From CAWAMD01 sp963783045 (GTDB lineage Bacteria; Actinomycetota; Nitriliruptoria; Nitriliruptorales; Nitriliruptoraceae), in contig CAWAMD010000001.1 in the NCBI GenBank assembly GCA_963783045.1, positions 310,001-374,000 of the forward strand: a stretch of DNA of 64,000 nt, written 5' to 3'. The stretch's first letter is position 1. Each line of letters begins with the position of its first letter. Made by a program: the position numbers and the translations under genes. This document shows positions 28,030-36,203 of the stretch, piece by piece. The notes under the pieces were generated by a model. The model worked only from the letters and a program-made list of their open reading frames with translations. It searched no databases and was not told where the DNA came from.

Positions 28030-28814
28030 TGCGGCACACCTCCTCCTCCCGCCGACGCCTGGCGGTCCTGCTGCTCGTGACCGCGACCGTGGTCCTCGCG
28101 GCCTGCGGCAGCGGCGAGCCGACACCCGGCCAGCAGAGCCCCTCCGAGCTCGTCGCCAGCCCCCTGCCCGGCGACGAGACGCCGGCGGCGGCCCCCTCAC
28201 CGTCGCCCAGCGCGCTTCCGTCGGCGGCGCCCTCCGCCTCACCCGAGCCGCAGCCGACGCCCCACCCTCCGAGCGACACGGAGCAGGCACGGTTCGTCGC
28301 CGGCTACCAGCCCGACCAGGCGACGGATCTCGAGCACGTGGCCTACGACCTCGACGGCGACGAGGTCGACGAGCTCGTGTTCACCTACGTGCGGACCGGC
28401 TCGAACGTCGCCCACGTCGACGTGGCCTGGTGGGACGGCCTGGCCTACCACGTGAGCACCGGCGCGGACGGTGGACCGGCCGATCGGATCGACCACGTCC
28501 GGCTCGGGGACGTCAACGCCGACGGGCGCACCGAGGTGGTGATCTTCGAGTCCACGACCTCCGGCGGCGGGTCGCTGACGATCTGGCGGCTCGCGCCGGG
28601 TCAGTCGCTTCAGGCGCTCACCGCCGAGGGCGGCTGCGACGCCGGCAGCAACACCTACGGTGTCATCGGCGTCAAGCTCGAGGACCGGAACGGCGACGGC
28701 AGCGACGAGATCTATGCGACCTGCGACGACTCGCCGCTCCCGGTGGCGGCCTGGGGGACCGACACGTACGTCTGGAAGGACGACGCCTACCGCTACGAGC
28801 CGGAGCTCGGCTGA
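28029..28814 (+). CDS. Secreted lipoprotein with FG-GAP/EF-hand-like Asp motifs
   Basis: A 261-residue lipoprotein. The lipobox is VVLAAC, cysteine about residue 26, followed by a Pro/Ser-rich linker (PSPSPSALPSAAPSASPEPQ). The mature domain has repeated calcium-type loops: YDLDGDEVDEL, GDVNADGRTEV and EDRNGDGSDEI, as in FG-GAP/VCBS beta-propeller or dockerin-like repeats. Three loops are few for a full propeller. It probably binds calcium outside the cell; ligand and partner are unknown. Its ATG overlaps the MBL stop (TGATG). Confidence 0.75.
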   Translation: MRHTSSSRRRLAVLLLVTATVVLAACGSGEPTPGQQSPSELVASPLPGDETPAAAPSPSPSALPSAAPSASPEPQPTPHPPSDTEQARFVAGYQPDQATDLEHVAYDLDGDEVDELVFTYVRTGSNVAHVDVAWWDGLAYHVSTGADGGPADRIDHVRLGDVNADGRTEVVIFESTTSGGGSLTIWRLAPGQSLQALTAEGGCDAGSNTYGVIGVKLEDRNGDGSDEIYATCDDSPLPVAAWGTDTYVWKDDAYRYEPELG

Positions 28815-28818
28815 ATCG

Positions 28819-28931
28819 GCACGCACGGCGCTGCCCCGAGTCGCCGGTGGCGCGGAGCGGAGCGAGCACGCACGGCGCTGCCCCGAGTCGCCGGTGGCGC
28901 GGAGCGGAGCGAGCACGCACGGCGCTGCCCC
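28819..28931 (+). repeat. 47-bp tandem repeat, 2.4 copies
   Basis: The unit beginning GCACGCACGGCGCTGCCCCG and ending GGAGCGGAGCGA starts at 28819, 28866 and 28913 with identical sequence and a period of 47 bases. The third copy is cut after 19 bases. It lies directly after the lipoprotein stop and before the dynamin gene leader. Confidence 0.9.
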
Positions 28932-29033
28932 TATTTGGTCAAGGATCCGCCAACGCCCGCCGATGACTCAGGGTGACTAGTACCACGAGGTCGGGTTCGA
29001 GCGACTGCGGCCTCCCGACGGCGAGGAGACGGC

Positions 29034-30989
29034 GTGGCGGTGTTCCTCGACGCGTTCGATGTCGAGCGCGGGCGGCTGTTGAAGGCACTCGAGCAGCTGG
29101 AGTCCGTCTGGGCGCGCTTCAGCGAGCGTCCCGGGCTGGACGTGGACAGCAGCGCGCTGTCGGACAGCCTCATCACGGGCGAGCTGGTGCTCGTCCGTCA
29201 CGAGCTCGAGGCCACGGCGTTCAACGTCGGTTTGTTCGGACTCATCAAGCGGGGCAAGTCGACGCTGCTCAACGGTCTCATCGGCCGCGAGGTCAGCGCC
29301 ATGCACGTCACCCCGGAGACGGGCGTGCCGGTCCACGTCGGGTACGGCGAGACGCCGGGTGCCATCGTGCACTTCGCCGACGGGCACAGCGAGCACGTCG
29401 CTGTCGAGGACGCCACCCAGTACACGTCGCAGAAGGCCAACCCCGCCAACCAGAAGGGTGTCACCTACGTCGAGCAGAGCGTGCCGGTCTCGTTCCTGCG
29501 CAACGGCATCCGCATCGTGGACACGCCGGGGCTCGACGACGCCGAGGCCGACAACGTCTACACGCAGCGCACCATGCAGGAGCTCGACAGCGTGGACGCG
29601 GGCATCGTCCTGTTCCTGTCGCCGCCGACCGTCGGCAGCACCGAGATGAGCTTCCTCGAGCAGGTCGTCTCACGCGACCTGAAGAAGACCTTCCTCGTCT
29701 GCAACATGTACCCGCAGCACTTCCACGATCCCGAGTCGCGGGGCCACGTCCTCGAGTACGTCGGCCGCCGCATCGTGGAGGCCACGCGCCGGGCCGGCCG
29801 CGGTGGCGAGGTGCGCGTGTACCCCGTCTGCGCCATCGAGGCGTGGCAGGCCCGCCTCGACGACGACATCGACATGTGGCGCCGTTCCGGCGCCGAGCGG
29901 CTGATGCGCGACCTCGAGGGCTACCTCTCCGGCGGTGCCGGCATGCAGGTGCTCTACGACGCGGCCGACCGGATCGTCATGGCCGCCGAGGCGGCGAAGT
30001 CGGAGGTCCGGGTCCGGGCCGAGCTGCTCGCCGACCCGGAGCAGCTCGCCGCCGCACGCACACGTGTCGACCAGCAGGTCCGCGACCTCGAGACCCAGTT
30101 CGACGCGGCCGTCGACGAGGCTCTGCGGGGCGTCGACGCGCTGCGGGCGCGGATCCGGGCGAGCCTGCTCCAGCCCTTCGGGCGTGCCCGGCGCGCCGTC
30201 CCCCAGCTGCAGCATCCGAGCGACGCGGAGCAGTTCTCGCGGCGCTTCCGGCGTGAGGTCGAGGTGGCCGCGGAGGCGGCCGCCCGCGAGTTCGCCACCG
30301 GGTTCGACGGGATGGTCCAGCGTGTTCGGACGGTCCTCGAGGAGCGCTTCCACGCGGTCATGCGGGACCTGGCGCCGAACGCGCCACAGCCGAAGCTCGG
30401 ACGCACGGCGCTGCTGCTGAACCCCAACACGCTCGAGGACGCCAACGGCGCGGAGCGTCGCGCACGCCAGACCACCCGGACCGGCGCGCTGGCGGGCGGG
30501 CTCGCCGGCGGCGGGATGGCGCTGCTGGCAGCGAACGCGCTGCTCGGCCCGATCGGGCTCATCGGCGGGGCGCTCGTCGGCTGGAAGCTGTCGTCCCTGG
30601 CATCGTCGGGGGCGAGCATGGGGCGGACCCGCGAGGCGCTGCTGGAGCGTCTCGACGACGTGGCGGACGAGCTCGTCGGCGAGTTCGACCGTGATGTCGC
30701 GAAGGCCGTCGAGGCCATCCGCGCGGCCGTGGAGCGTCGCCGGCGTGCCTTCGCCGCGGACCTCTACCAGCAGTTCGACATCGTGTCGGCCCTCGCCGCC
30801 GACCGGACCCGGCTCGAAGCGGAGAAGCGTGACGTGCTGCGCTTCCTCGATGCCTTCGATGCCTGCGCTGCACGGGCACTGAACGCGGTGGACCTGCCGG
30901 CGCCGATCCACGACGACACCCCGGCCGTCGTCTCCGAGGACGCCTCGCAGGCCACGGACGCTGCCGCCGAGGTCGCCCACACCCGCTGA
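29034..30989 (+). CDS. Bacterial dynamin-like GTPase
   Basis: A 651-residue GTPase. G1 is GLIKRGKST (69-77), with the GxxxxGKS pattern; the G2 threonine lies in VTPETGVPV, and G3 is DTPGLDD (163-169). The usual NKxD is replaced by CNMYP, as in divergent bacterial dynamins. Long helices follow, and a hydrophobic hairpin near 480-515 (GGLAGGGMALLAANALLGPI) fits the paddle that inserts into membranes. GTG 29034 is preceded by GAGGAG. Such proteins remodel or protect membranes during stress, division or phage attack. Here it is single, whereas many bacterial dynamins come in pairs. Confidence 0.85.
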   Translation: MAVFLDAFDVERGRLLKALEQLESVWARFSERPGLDVDSSALSDSLITGELVLVRHELEATAFNVGLFGLIKRGKSTLLNGLIGREVSAMHVTPETGVPVHVGYGETPGAIVHFADGHSEHVAVEDATQYTSQKANPANQKGVTYVEQSVPVSFLRNGIRIVDTPGLDDAEADNVYTQRTMQELDSVDAGIVLFLSPPTVGSTEMSFLEQVVSRDLKKTFLVCNMYPQHFHDPESRGHVLEYVGRRIVEATRRAGRGGEVRVYPVCAIEAWQARLDDDIDMWRRSGAERLMRDLEGYLSGGAGMQVLYDAADRIVMAAEAAKSEVRVRAELLADPEQLAAARTRVDQQVRDLETQFDAAVDEALRGVDALRARIRASLLQPFGRARRAVPQLQHPSDAEQFSRRFRREVEVAAEAAAREFATGFDGMVQRVRTVLEERFHAVMRDLAPNAPQPKLGRTALLLNPNTLEDANGAERRARQTTRTGALAGGLAGGGMALLAANALLGPIGLIGGALVGWKLSSLASSGASMGRTREALLERLDDVADELVGEFDRDVAKAVEAIRAAVERRRRAFAADLYQQFDIVSALAADRTRLEAEKRDVLRFLDAFDACAARALNAVDLPAPIHDDTPAVVSEDASQATDAAAEVAHTR

Positions 30990-30994
30990 CGGCG

Positions 30995-32821
30995 TCAGGC
31001 GTTCTCGCGGACGCGGCCCCGCGACGCCGCGTCGCCGCCCGGCGAGGACGGTGCCACGGGCAGCCGCAGGGTGAAGGCGGCGCCCTCGCCGGCGCGGCTG
31101 TCCACGGTCAGCGTGCCGTGCATGGCCTCGGCGAGCCGTCGCGCGATGAACAGCCCGAGTCCGACGCCGCCGGTGCGCATGCGCAGCGGGTCCTCGAGGC
31201 GGTGGAAGCGCTCGAAGATGGCTTCCTGCTGGTCCGCGGCGATCCCGGGGCCCTCGTCGCGGACGGTGATGCAGGCCTGGTCGCCGCAGCGGGCGATGAG
31301 CACCTCGATGGGGCTGCCCTCGGGGGTGTAGCGGCCGGCGTTCGTGAGGAGGTTGGTGACGATCTGCTGGACCCGCAGCGGGTCGGCCAACGCGATCGGC
31401 ACGCCGGCCTCGGCGGTCACCGTCATGGTGCGGTCGGCATGCTGGTGCCGGAACCACGACAGGGCGTGGCGGACGAGCTCCGCGAGGTCGACGGGCTCCG
31501 GCTCGATCTGGACCTCGACGTTCTGCTCGCTGTCCATGCGGGCCACCACGAGCAGGTCCTCCACGAGACGTGACATGTGCTCGGAGCGGGCGAGGATCTC
31601 GGCGAGGCACTCGCGGCGCCGCTCGGGGGACAGCTCGTCGCCGCGCTTGAGCAGCACCTTCGCGAAGCCGCGGATCGGCGTGAGCGGCGTGCGCAGCTCG
31701 TGGGAGACGCGGGCCACGAAGTCGCCCTTCATCGACTCGACCTCACGCTGCTTCGTGACGTCGTGCACGAGGATGATGTCGCCGCTCGGCCGGCCCTGAC
31801 CGTCGAAGAGGAACGTGTGGTGCTCGCGGACCACGCGGGCGCTGCCGTCGGGTCGCGCGATGCGGACCTCCCGCACCCGCGCGACGTCGCTCGGCGCCGG
31901 GTGGCGCAGCAGCTGGTCGTCGACCGGCTCGTCGCCCACGGGCTGCATGAGCAGCAGCTGCTCGAAGTCCGCGCCGACGGCCGCGTCGGCGGGCACGCCG
32001 GTGATCTGCTCCATGGCGTCGTTCCACACCTCGACGCGGCGGTCGGCGTCGAGGAGAACGATCCCGTCGGACGCGCCGAGGACGATCCGGTCGAGTCGCT
32101 CGTGCTCGAGGCGCACCTGGGACAGCAGGGCCTGCGTGCGGACGAAGCCGCGGTAGGCGAGGTGCATGGCGGCCGCGGGGACGAGCAGCAGCGGCACGAG
32201 TGCAGCGTGCTGGCTCCACAGGAGTGCGAGCAGGACGCCGACGGACGCGTTGCCGAGCATGGACCCGCCGGTGGGGCCGCCGTACTCCTTGACGGTCGTG
32301 GCGACGGGCCGGTGCGTGAGCCGCGACAGCAGGCCGGCGAACGCGACGAGGTTGACGGCGGCGTAGACGACCATGGCCGCGAACGTCCCGACGACCGCGT
32401 GGCCGGCGACCTCCGGGCCCACCGACGGGAGGAGGTGGAGGGTCGCGATCGCACCGGCGGTCGCCGCCATCGTCTGCCCGGCGTTGAAGGCGATCTTCAG
32501 CGGTGACCGTCGCCGGCTCGCCTGGGCCAGCAGCAGCCCGGCCACGGTCACGACGATCGCCTGGTAGCCGGGCAGGAGCAGGAGGTTCGCGGTGACGGCC
32601 GTCTCGATGAGCGTCATCTCCGCGGATGCGCGCTCGTAGTCGAAGTGCAGCTCGGTGCGCTCGGCGAGCGCGGTCACGACCACCAGCAGGAACAGCGTCG
32701 GCGTGGTCCACGACATGGCGGGGCGCTGGAACAGCGCCGTCACCATCGTGCCGAGAAGGCCGAGAACCACCCACGCGATGGCGTAGGTGGTCGCTGGTGA
32801 GGTGGGTGCTCGCCTGCTCAT
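30995..32821 (-). CDS. Membrane PAS sensor histidine kinase
   Basis: A 608-residue kinase from ATG 32821 (GGAGGAG about 13 bases upstream). About seven hydrophobic helices span residues 11-225, a PAS domain lies at about 240-360, and the HisKA site H374 sits in ARVSHELRTPLTPIRG. The ATP-binding domain has NLLTNAGRYTPEG (N box), RDEGPGIA (G1) and TGGVGLGLFIARRLA (G2). It is the third gene of an operon with a response regulator and a secreted subtilase, and its stop faces the dynamin gene five bases away. The signal is unknown; a membrane or cell-wall cue is inferred from topology. Confidence 0.92.
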   Translation of the reverse strand: MSRRAPTSPATTYAIAWVVLGLLGTMVTALFQRPAMSWTTPTLFLLVVVTALAERTELHFDYERASAEMTLIETAVTANLLLLPGYQAIVVTVAGLLLAQASRRRSPLKIAFNAGQTMAATAGAIATLHLLPSVGPEVAGHAVVGTFAAMVVYAAVNLVAFAGLLSRLTHRPVATTVKEYGGPTGGSMLGNASVGVLLALLWSQHAALVPLLLVPAAAMHLAYRGFVRTQALLSQVRLEHERLDRIVLGASDGIVLLDADRRVEVWNDAMEQITGVPADAAVGADFEQLLLMQPVGDEPVDDQLLRHPAPSDVARVREVRIARPDGSARVVREHHTFLFDGQGRPSGDIILVHDVTKQREVESMKGDFVARVSHELRTPLTPIRGFAKVLLKRGDELSPERRRECLAEILARSEHMSRLVEDLLVVARMDSEQNVEVQIEPEPVDLAELVRHALSWFRHQHADRTMTVTAEAGVPIALADPLRVQQIVTNLLTNAGRYTPEGSPIEVLIARCGDQACITVRDEGPGIAADQQEAIFERFHRLEDPLRMRTGGVGLGLFIARRLAEAMHGTLTVDSRAGEGAAFTLRLPVAPSSPGGDAASRGRVRENA

Positions 32822-32899
32822 CGGCTCGGGTCGTCTCCTCCCGGTCGTCGTGGTGCCCCGTCCGTCACGGGGCACCACCACGGCGGTTCACCGGGCAGC

Positions 32900-33247
32900 T
32901 CAGGCCCAGGCCCGATCCGACCACGACCAGCCCGACCATGACCAGCCGGACCAGGACCAGCCGCTCCAGGACCAGCCCGCCCAGTCCTGGTCGCTCCACG
33001 ACCACCCGGACCAGGACCAGCCGTTCCAGTCGGCGCCCGACCAGGACCAGCCGAGCCACCACTTGCCGGACCAGGACCACCCGGACCAGGACCAGCCTGC
33101 CCAGTGCTGGTCGCTCCAGGACCACCCGGACCAGGACCAGCCCGCCCAGTAGTCGTCGGACCAGGACCAGCCTGCCCAGTCCTGGTCACTCCAGGACCAG
33201 CCGCTCCACGACCAGCCGCTCCAGGACCAGCCGCTCCACGACCACCC
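32900..33247 (-). repeat. Repeat array encoding the GWSWS pentads
   Basis: The DNA of the protease tail is built of 15-base units on the minus strand, mostly variants of GGCTGGTCCTGGAGC. Blocks of 30 and 60 bases recur with few changes, so the array has probably grown and shrunk by slippage or unequal exchange. The first unit begins at codon 458. Confidence 0.9.
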
Positions 33248-34618
33248 GGCCGGCAGCACCTTGGGGGTCTTGCCGTGGCGGGCCATGCCGGGCGGCACCG
33301 CCATGGGCTCGGTCGAGGGCTGCGGCAGCGGCGGCAGATCGGCGTTGGCCGCAGGCGCGTCGGAGCTCAGCGCGGCGGCGACGTTGAGGACGCCGGCGCC
33401 GACCTGCTCCGTCGTGGCGTGCGCCTTCTTGTGCAGGTCGGCCGCGCTGCCCGTCAGCCGACCCTTGACCTGGTCGGGGGTCAGACCGGGCTCGGCACTC
33501 AGCAGCACAGCAGCCGCACCACCGGCGATCGCCGAGGACATCGAGGTGCCGGTGCCCTTGAAGTAGTCCGTGCCGACGACCGCGTCCGGGTGACCGGCGT
33601 CGATCGTGCTGCCGGGTGCGCGGAGGCCGACGGTGGAGACGCCGGGGGCCACCACGTCGGGCTTGGCGAAGCCGGCGGCCGTCAGGCCCTGCGCGGACCA
33701 CTCGGGGACGGTGTCGTCGGCCAGCCGTGGCGTGCCGTGATCGTCGTCCGCGCCGACGGTGAGGACGTACGGGTCGGCACCCGGCGAGCCCACGGTGCTC
33801 GTCCCGGGACCGCCGTTCCCGGCGGCGACCACGACGGTGGAGCCGCGCGCCCACAGCATCTCGACCGCGATCATCAGCGGGTCGGGCTCGGTGCCGTCGG
33901 GGCCGGCGAGCGCCAGCACCACGACCGGCGCGTCGTAGAGCTCACGAGCCCGGTCGGCGGCGATGAGTCCCTGCAGCACCTGCGAGAGGCTCGTCGTGCC
34001 GCTGGCGTCGGCGACCTTCACGGAGACGAGGTGGGCGTCCGGCGCCACTCCGGTGTACCGGCCGCCGGAGGACGCGCCGTCGCCGGCGACGAGGCCGGCG
34101 AGGAACGTGCCGTGGCCGTAGTGGTCGATGCCGTCGTGATCGTCGGTGAAGTCGATCTTCGCGGCGATCCGACCGGCGAGGTCGGCGTGGTCGTTGATGC
34201 CGGTGTCCACGAGGACGACGCCGACGCCCTTGCCCGTCGCACCCTTGCGCCAGGCCGCGTCCGCCCCGACGGTGGCGACCGCCGGCTGGATCTGCCCACC
34301 GCCGTACCCGGCGCCCTGCACGCGCATCGCCACGTCCGGGGAGACCGCCGCCGTCCGTGGGTCGGCCGTCAGCGCACCGACCTGGGTCTCGGGCACCTCG
34401 GCGACGAGCGTGCCGAAGGGCGCGAACTGCCCGACAACGTCGCCGCCGGCCGCCGTGACGGCGCGCACCGCGTCGCTCAGCGCCTGGCTGGTGGTGACGA
34501 CCACGCGGGTCGTCGCCGGCTGCGCCGGGAGCAGCGCGGCCACCATGGCCGCGATCAGGGCCGCGAGGGCGGCCACCGACCAGGCAGGAACGGGACGGGT
34601 GGTCGCGTGGGTCCTCAT
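32900..34618 (-). CDS. Secreted subtilisin-like serine protease with Trp-rich pentapeptide tail
   Basis: A 572-residue S8 peptidase. A signal or anchor helix (13-35) is followed by an inhibitor-like propeptide (TTRVVVTTSQALSDAVRAV) and the catalytic domain. Asp138 lies in VLVDTGIN, His169 in HYGHGTFLAG, oxyanion Asn268 in AAGNGG and Ser359 in GTSMSSAIAGG. After a linker ending KVLPA, residues 458-572 are 23 pentapeptides: 16 GWSWS units and 7 of the type DQDWA/GADWN. They hold 40 Trp in 115 residues. Overlap with the response regulator stop (ATGA) couples the two. Known S8 enzymes are secreted and self-processing; the tail may bind the cell wall or a membrane. Confidence 0.93.
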   Translation of the reverse strand: MRTHATTRPVPAWSVAALAALIAAMVAALLPAQPATTRVVVTTSQALSDAVRAVTAAGGDVVGQFAPFGTLVAEVPETQVGALTADPRTAAVSPDVAMRVQGAGYGGGQIQPAVATVGADAAWRKGATGKGVGVVLVDTGINDHADLAGRIAAKIDFTDDHDGIDHYGHGTFLAGLVAGDGASSGGRYTGVAPDAHLVSVKVADASGTTSLSQVLQGLIAADRARELYDAPVVVLALAGPDGTEPDPLMIAVEMLWARGSTVVVAAGNGGPGTSTVGSPGADPYVLTVGADDDHGTPRLADDTVPEWSAQGLTAAGFAKPDVVAPGVSTVGLRAPGSTIDAGHPDAVVGTDYFKGTGTSMSSAIAGGAAAVLLSAEPGLTPDQVKGRLTGSAADLHKKAHATTEQVGAGVLNVAAALSSDAPAANADLPPLPQPSTEPMAVPPGMARHGKTPKVLPAGWSWSGWSWSGWSWSGWSWSDQDWAGWSWSDDYWAGWSWSGWSWSDQHWAGWSWSGWSWSGKWWLGWSWSGADWNGWSWSGWSWSDQDWAGWSWSGWSWSGWSWSGWSWSDRAWA

Positions 34619-35037
34619 GAGACGCCCTCCTGTGCACGGGGGTCCCGACCCAGCAGCGCATGCGGGGTCGTGACGCGTCCGGCGACACGGATGATCTCGT
34701 CGACGAGCTCGTCCGTGTCGAACGGCTTGGTGATGTAGCTCTCCGCACCGTGCTGCCAGCCGGTGAGAACGTCGTCCGCGCCGGCCTTCGCAGACACGAA
34801 GACGATCGGGATACCGGCGGTGCTCGCCCGCTCCCGAAGCTGTGCGGCGACGTGGAAGCCGTCGAAGCCGGGCATCATGACGTCGAGCAGCACGACGTCG
34901 GGCTCCCAGACCTGAGCGAGGTGAAGGGCTTCGTGACCCGTGGCTGCGAGCCGCACGTCGAAGCCCTCGAGCTCCAGGATGAGCTCGAGCATGTCTCGGA
35001 CCGTGGGATCGTCGTCCACGGCTAGGACCCGTAGCAT
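34615..35037 (-). CDS. Single-domain response regulator
   Basis: A 140-residue receiver protein from ATG 35037 (GAGGAGGAC about 12 bases upstream). The phosphorylation site is D52 in VVLLDVMMPGFDG, the acidic pair is DDD at 8-10, and the switch lysine lies in FVSAKAG. There is no output domain; only a short basic tail follows. It heads an operon with the subtilase (four-base overlap) and the histidine kinase, its likely partner. Signal output must run through protein contacts. Confidence 0.9.
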   Translation of the reverse strand: MLRVLAVDDDPTVRDMLELILELEGFDVRLAATGHEALHLAQVWEPDVVLLDVMMPGFDGFHVAAQLRERASTAGIPIVFVSAKAGADDVLTGWQHGAESYITKPFDTDELVDEIIRVAGRVTTPHALLGRDPRAQEGVS

Positions 35038-35431
35038 CAAGTTCCGTCCTCCTCTGGCAGCCCGGCCGGCCACGTGGGCCCCGATCGGCTTTGCGTCCCC
35101 GCCTCGCAACGGGTTTGCCTTGTGCCGGAGGGTGCGGTTTCTCCTACTCGAAGAATCGCCCCCCGTGGCGGTTCACTTGAGTATCTGCAGGGGGTCAATT
35201 GGCGTATATGGCGAAAGTGGGCTAGTGGTCTGTGCACTTGTGACTAGTCCATAGAGGGACGAACCATGGCGCACGGGCGGCCGCGTGGCCGGGGCAGCGA
35301 CGACCAGCGCCCGCGCGTGTCGTCCGAGCGCACAGCAACAGCGGGCGCCGCGACGACGCCCGCTGTTGCTGCCGATGGTTTCCCGGCCGGCTGGTTGGGG
35401 GGCCCTGAGGGCCCCTGGACCCGGCCTCGGC
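35038..35431. other. Intergenic region upstream of the response regulator operon
   Basis: This 394-base space holds the promoter of the minus-strand operon and a 15-bp hairpin (35333-35371). It also has two short motifs seen elsewhere in the window, GTGGGCTAGTGGTC at 35217-35230 and GTGACTAGTCCA at 35240-35251. No gene is supported. Base composition is less GC-rich around 35180-35250, as expected for promoters. Confidence 0.45.
35333..35371 (-). terminator. 15-bp hairpin terminator
   Basis: CAGCAACAGCGGGCG and CGCCCGCTGTTGCTG are perfectly complementary with a 9-base loop CCGCGACGA. It lies 61 bases after the stop of the minus-strand coiled-coil gene. The stem is long and exact; no T-run follows on either strand. 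Confidence 0.75.
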
Positions 35432-35842
35432 TCAGGCCGTCCGGCGAGTCCGTGGGACACCGGCCTGCCGCAGCACCGCGGCCGGCACCCCCGCCTCGCG
35501 CCAGGCCGTGTACGTGATGCCCTTGCGCTCGGAGTACTCCTTCGCCGCGTCCACGAACTCGGCCTCGAGCGCGTCGGTGTCCGGTGCGTCCTGGATCTCG
35601 ACGAGCCGCCCTTCGTAGTCGAGCCGCTTCTGGATCAGCTCGACGCGCTTGGCGGGGTTCTCTTCCTCGTCGATCTGCGCCTGGATCTTGTGGATACGTT
35701 CCTCGAGCTCGTCACGGTCGAGCTTGCGTCCGGGCCTCGACTCCTGCTCGAGCGCCTCGAGGTAGTCGCGGACGGCTTTCGACTGAGCCCTTCCCTTCGC
35801 GAGGGCCTTCTTGTGCTCCTCGCTCATCTGCTTCTTGGGCAC
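35432..35842 (-). CDS. Conserved-looking basic/coiled-coil protein of unknown function
   Basis: A 136-residue charged protein. The N-terminus is lysine-rich (MPKKQMSEEHKKALAKGRAQ), the middle forms a long amphipathic helix or coiled coil (residues 40-85, LDRDELEERIHKIQAQIDEE), and the C-terminus reads ITYTAWREAGVPAAVLRQAG. The GTG start has AAGGAG six bases upstream. The end resembles a small DNA-binding helix-turn-helix-like tail seen in actinobacterial proteins of unknown function. Nucleic-acid binding is a guess from charge and shape. Confidence 0.65.
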   Translation of the reverse strand: MPKKQMSEEHKKALAKGRAQSKAVRDYLEALEQESRPGRKLDRDELEERIHKIQAQIDEEENPAKRVELIQKRLDYEGRLVEIQDAPDTDALEAEFVDAAKEYSERKGITYTAWREAGVPAAVLRQAGVPRTRRTA

Positions 35843-36203
35843 CTGTGCTCCTTCGATGATCTCGTTCCGACTTCCCCCGATGTTTCTTGCCGCGTTTCCG
35901 GTCCCGCCTGCTTCCGCATTTGAGGCAGGAACCGAGTCTGTCGGGCATGTTACACGCCGTCAACCATCGCCGACATATCGGCTCCATTAGCAGCGATCTC
36001 GACGGTTGGTGTGGACGTTTGTGGCTGCTGGCCGCGGTCCGGCTTACTTGGCCGGCCGCAGCACAGCGGTGCGGCTTTGACGGCCCCTTTCGGCGCCCGC
36101 CTTTGCGCGACCTGCTCTTCGTTGCGCATGGCTGCGGCTTCCATGGCAGGCTGTCGGCAACCGGCATCGCAAGGTGGCGGCGGGGCGACGACAAGGAGCA
36201 GGC
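35843..36203. other. Divergent intergenic region before the acyl-CoA synthetase gene
   Basis: A 361-base region between divergent genes, visibly richer in A/T than the coding sequence around it. The minus strand has a 64-codon open frame (35950-36144) ending in TAA, but it has no ribosome binding site and no recognisable domain, so it is not called. AAGGAG at 36193-36198 serves the acyl-CoA synthetase start. Promoters for both directions must lie here. Confidence 0.4.

Noticed and set aside
28819..28931. CRISPR array
   Set aside because: Units are contiguous 47-bp tandem copies without spacers, and no cas genes are present.
35950..36144. 64-codon minus-strand ORF ending in TAA
   Set aside because: No ribosome binding site, no -10 at leaderless distance and no recognised domain.
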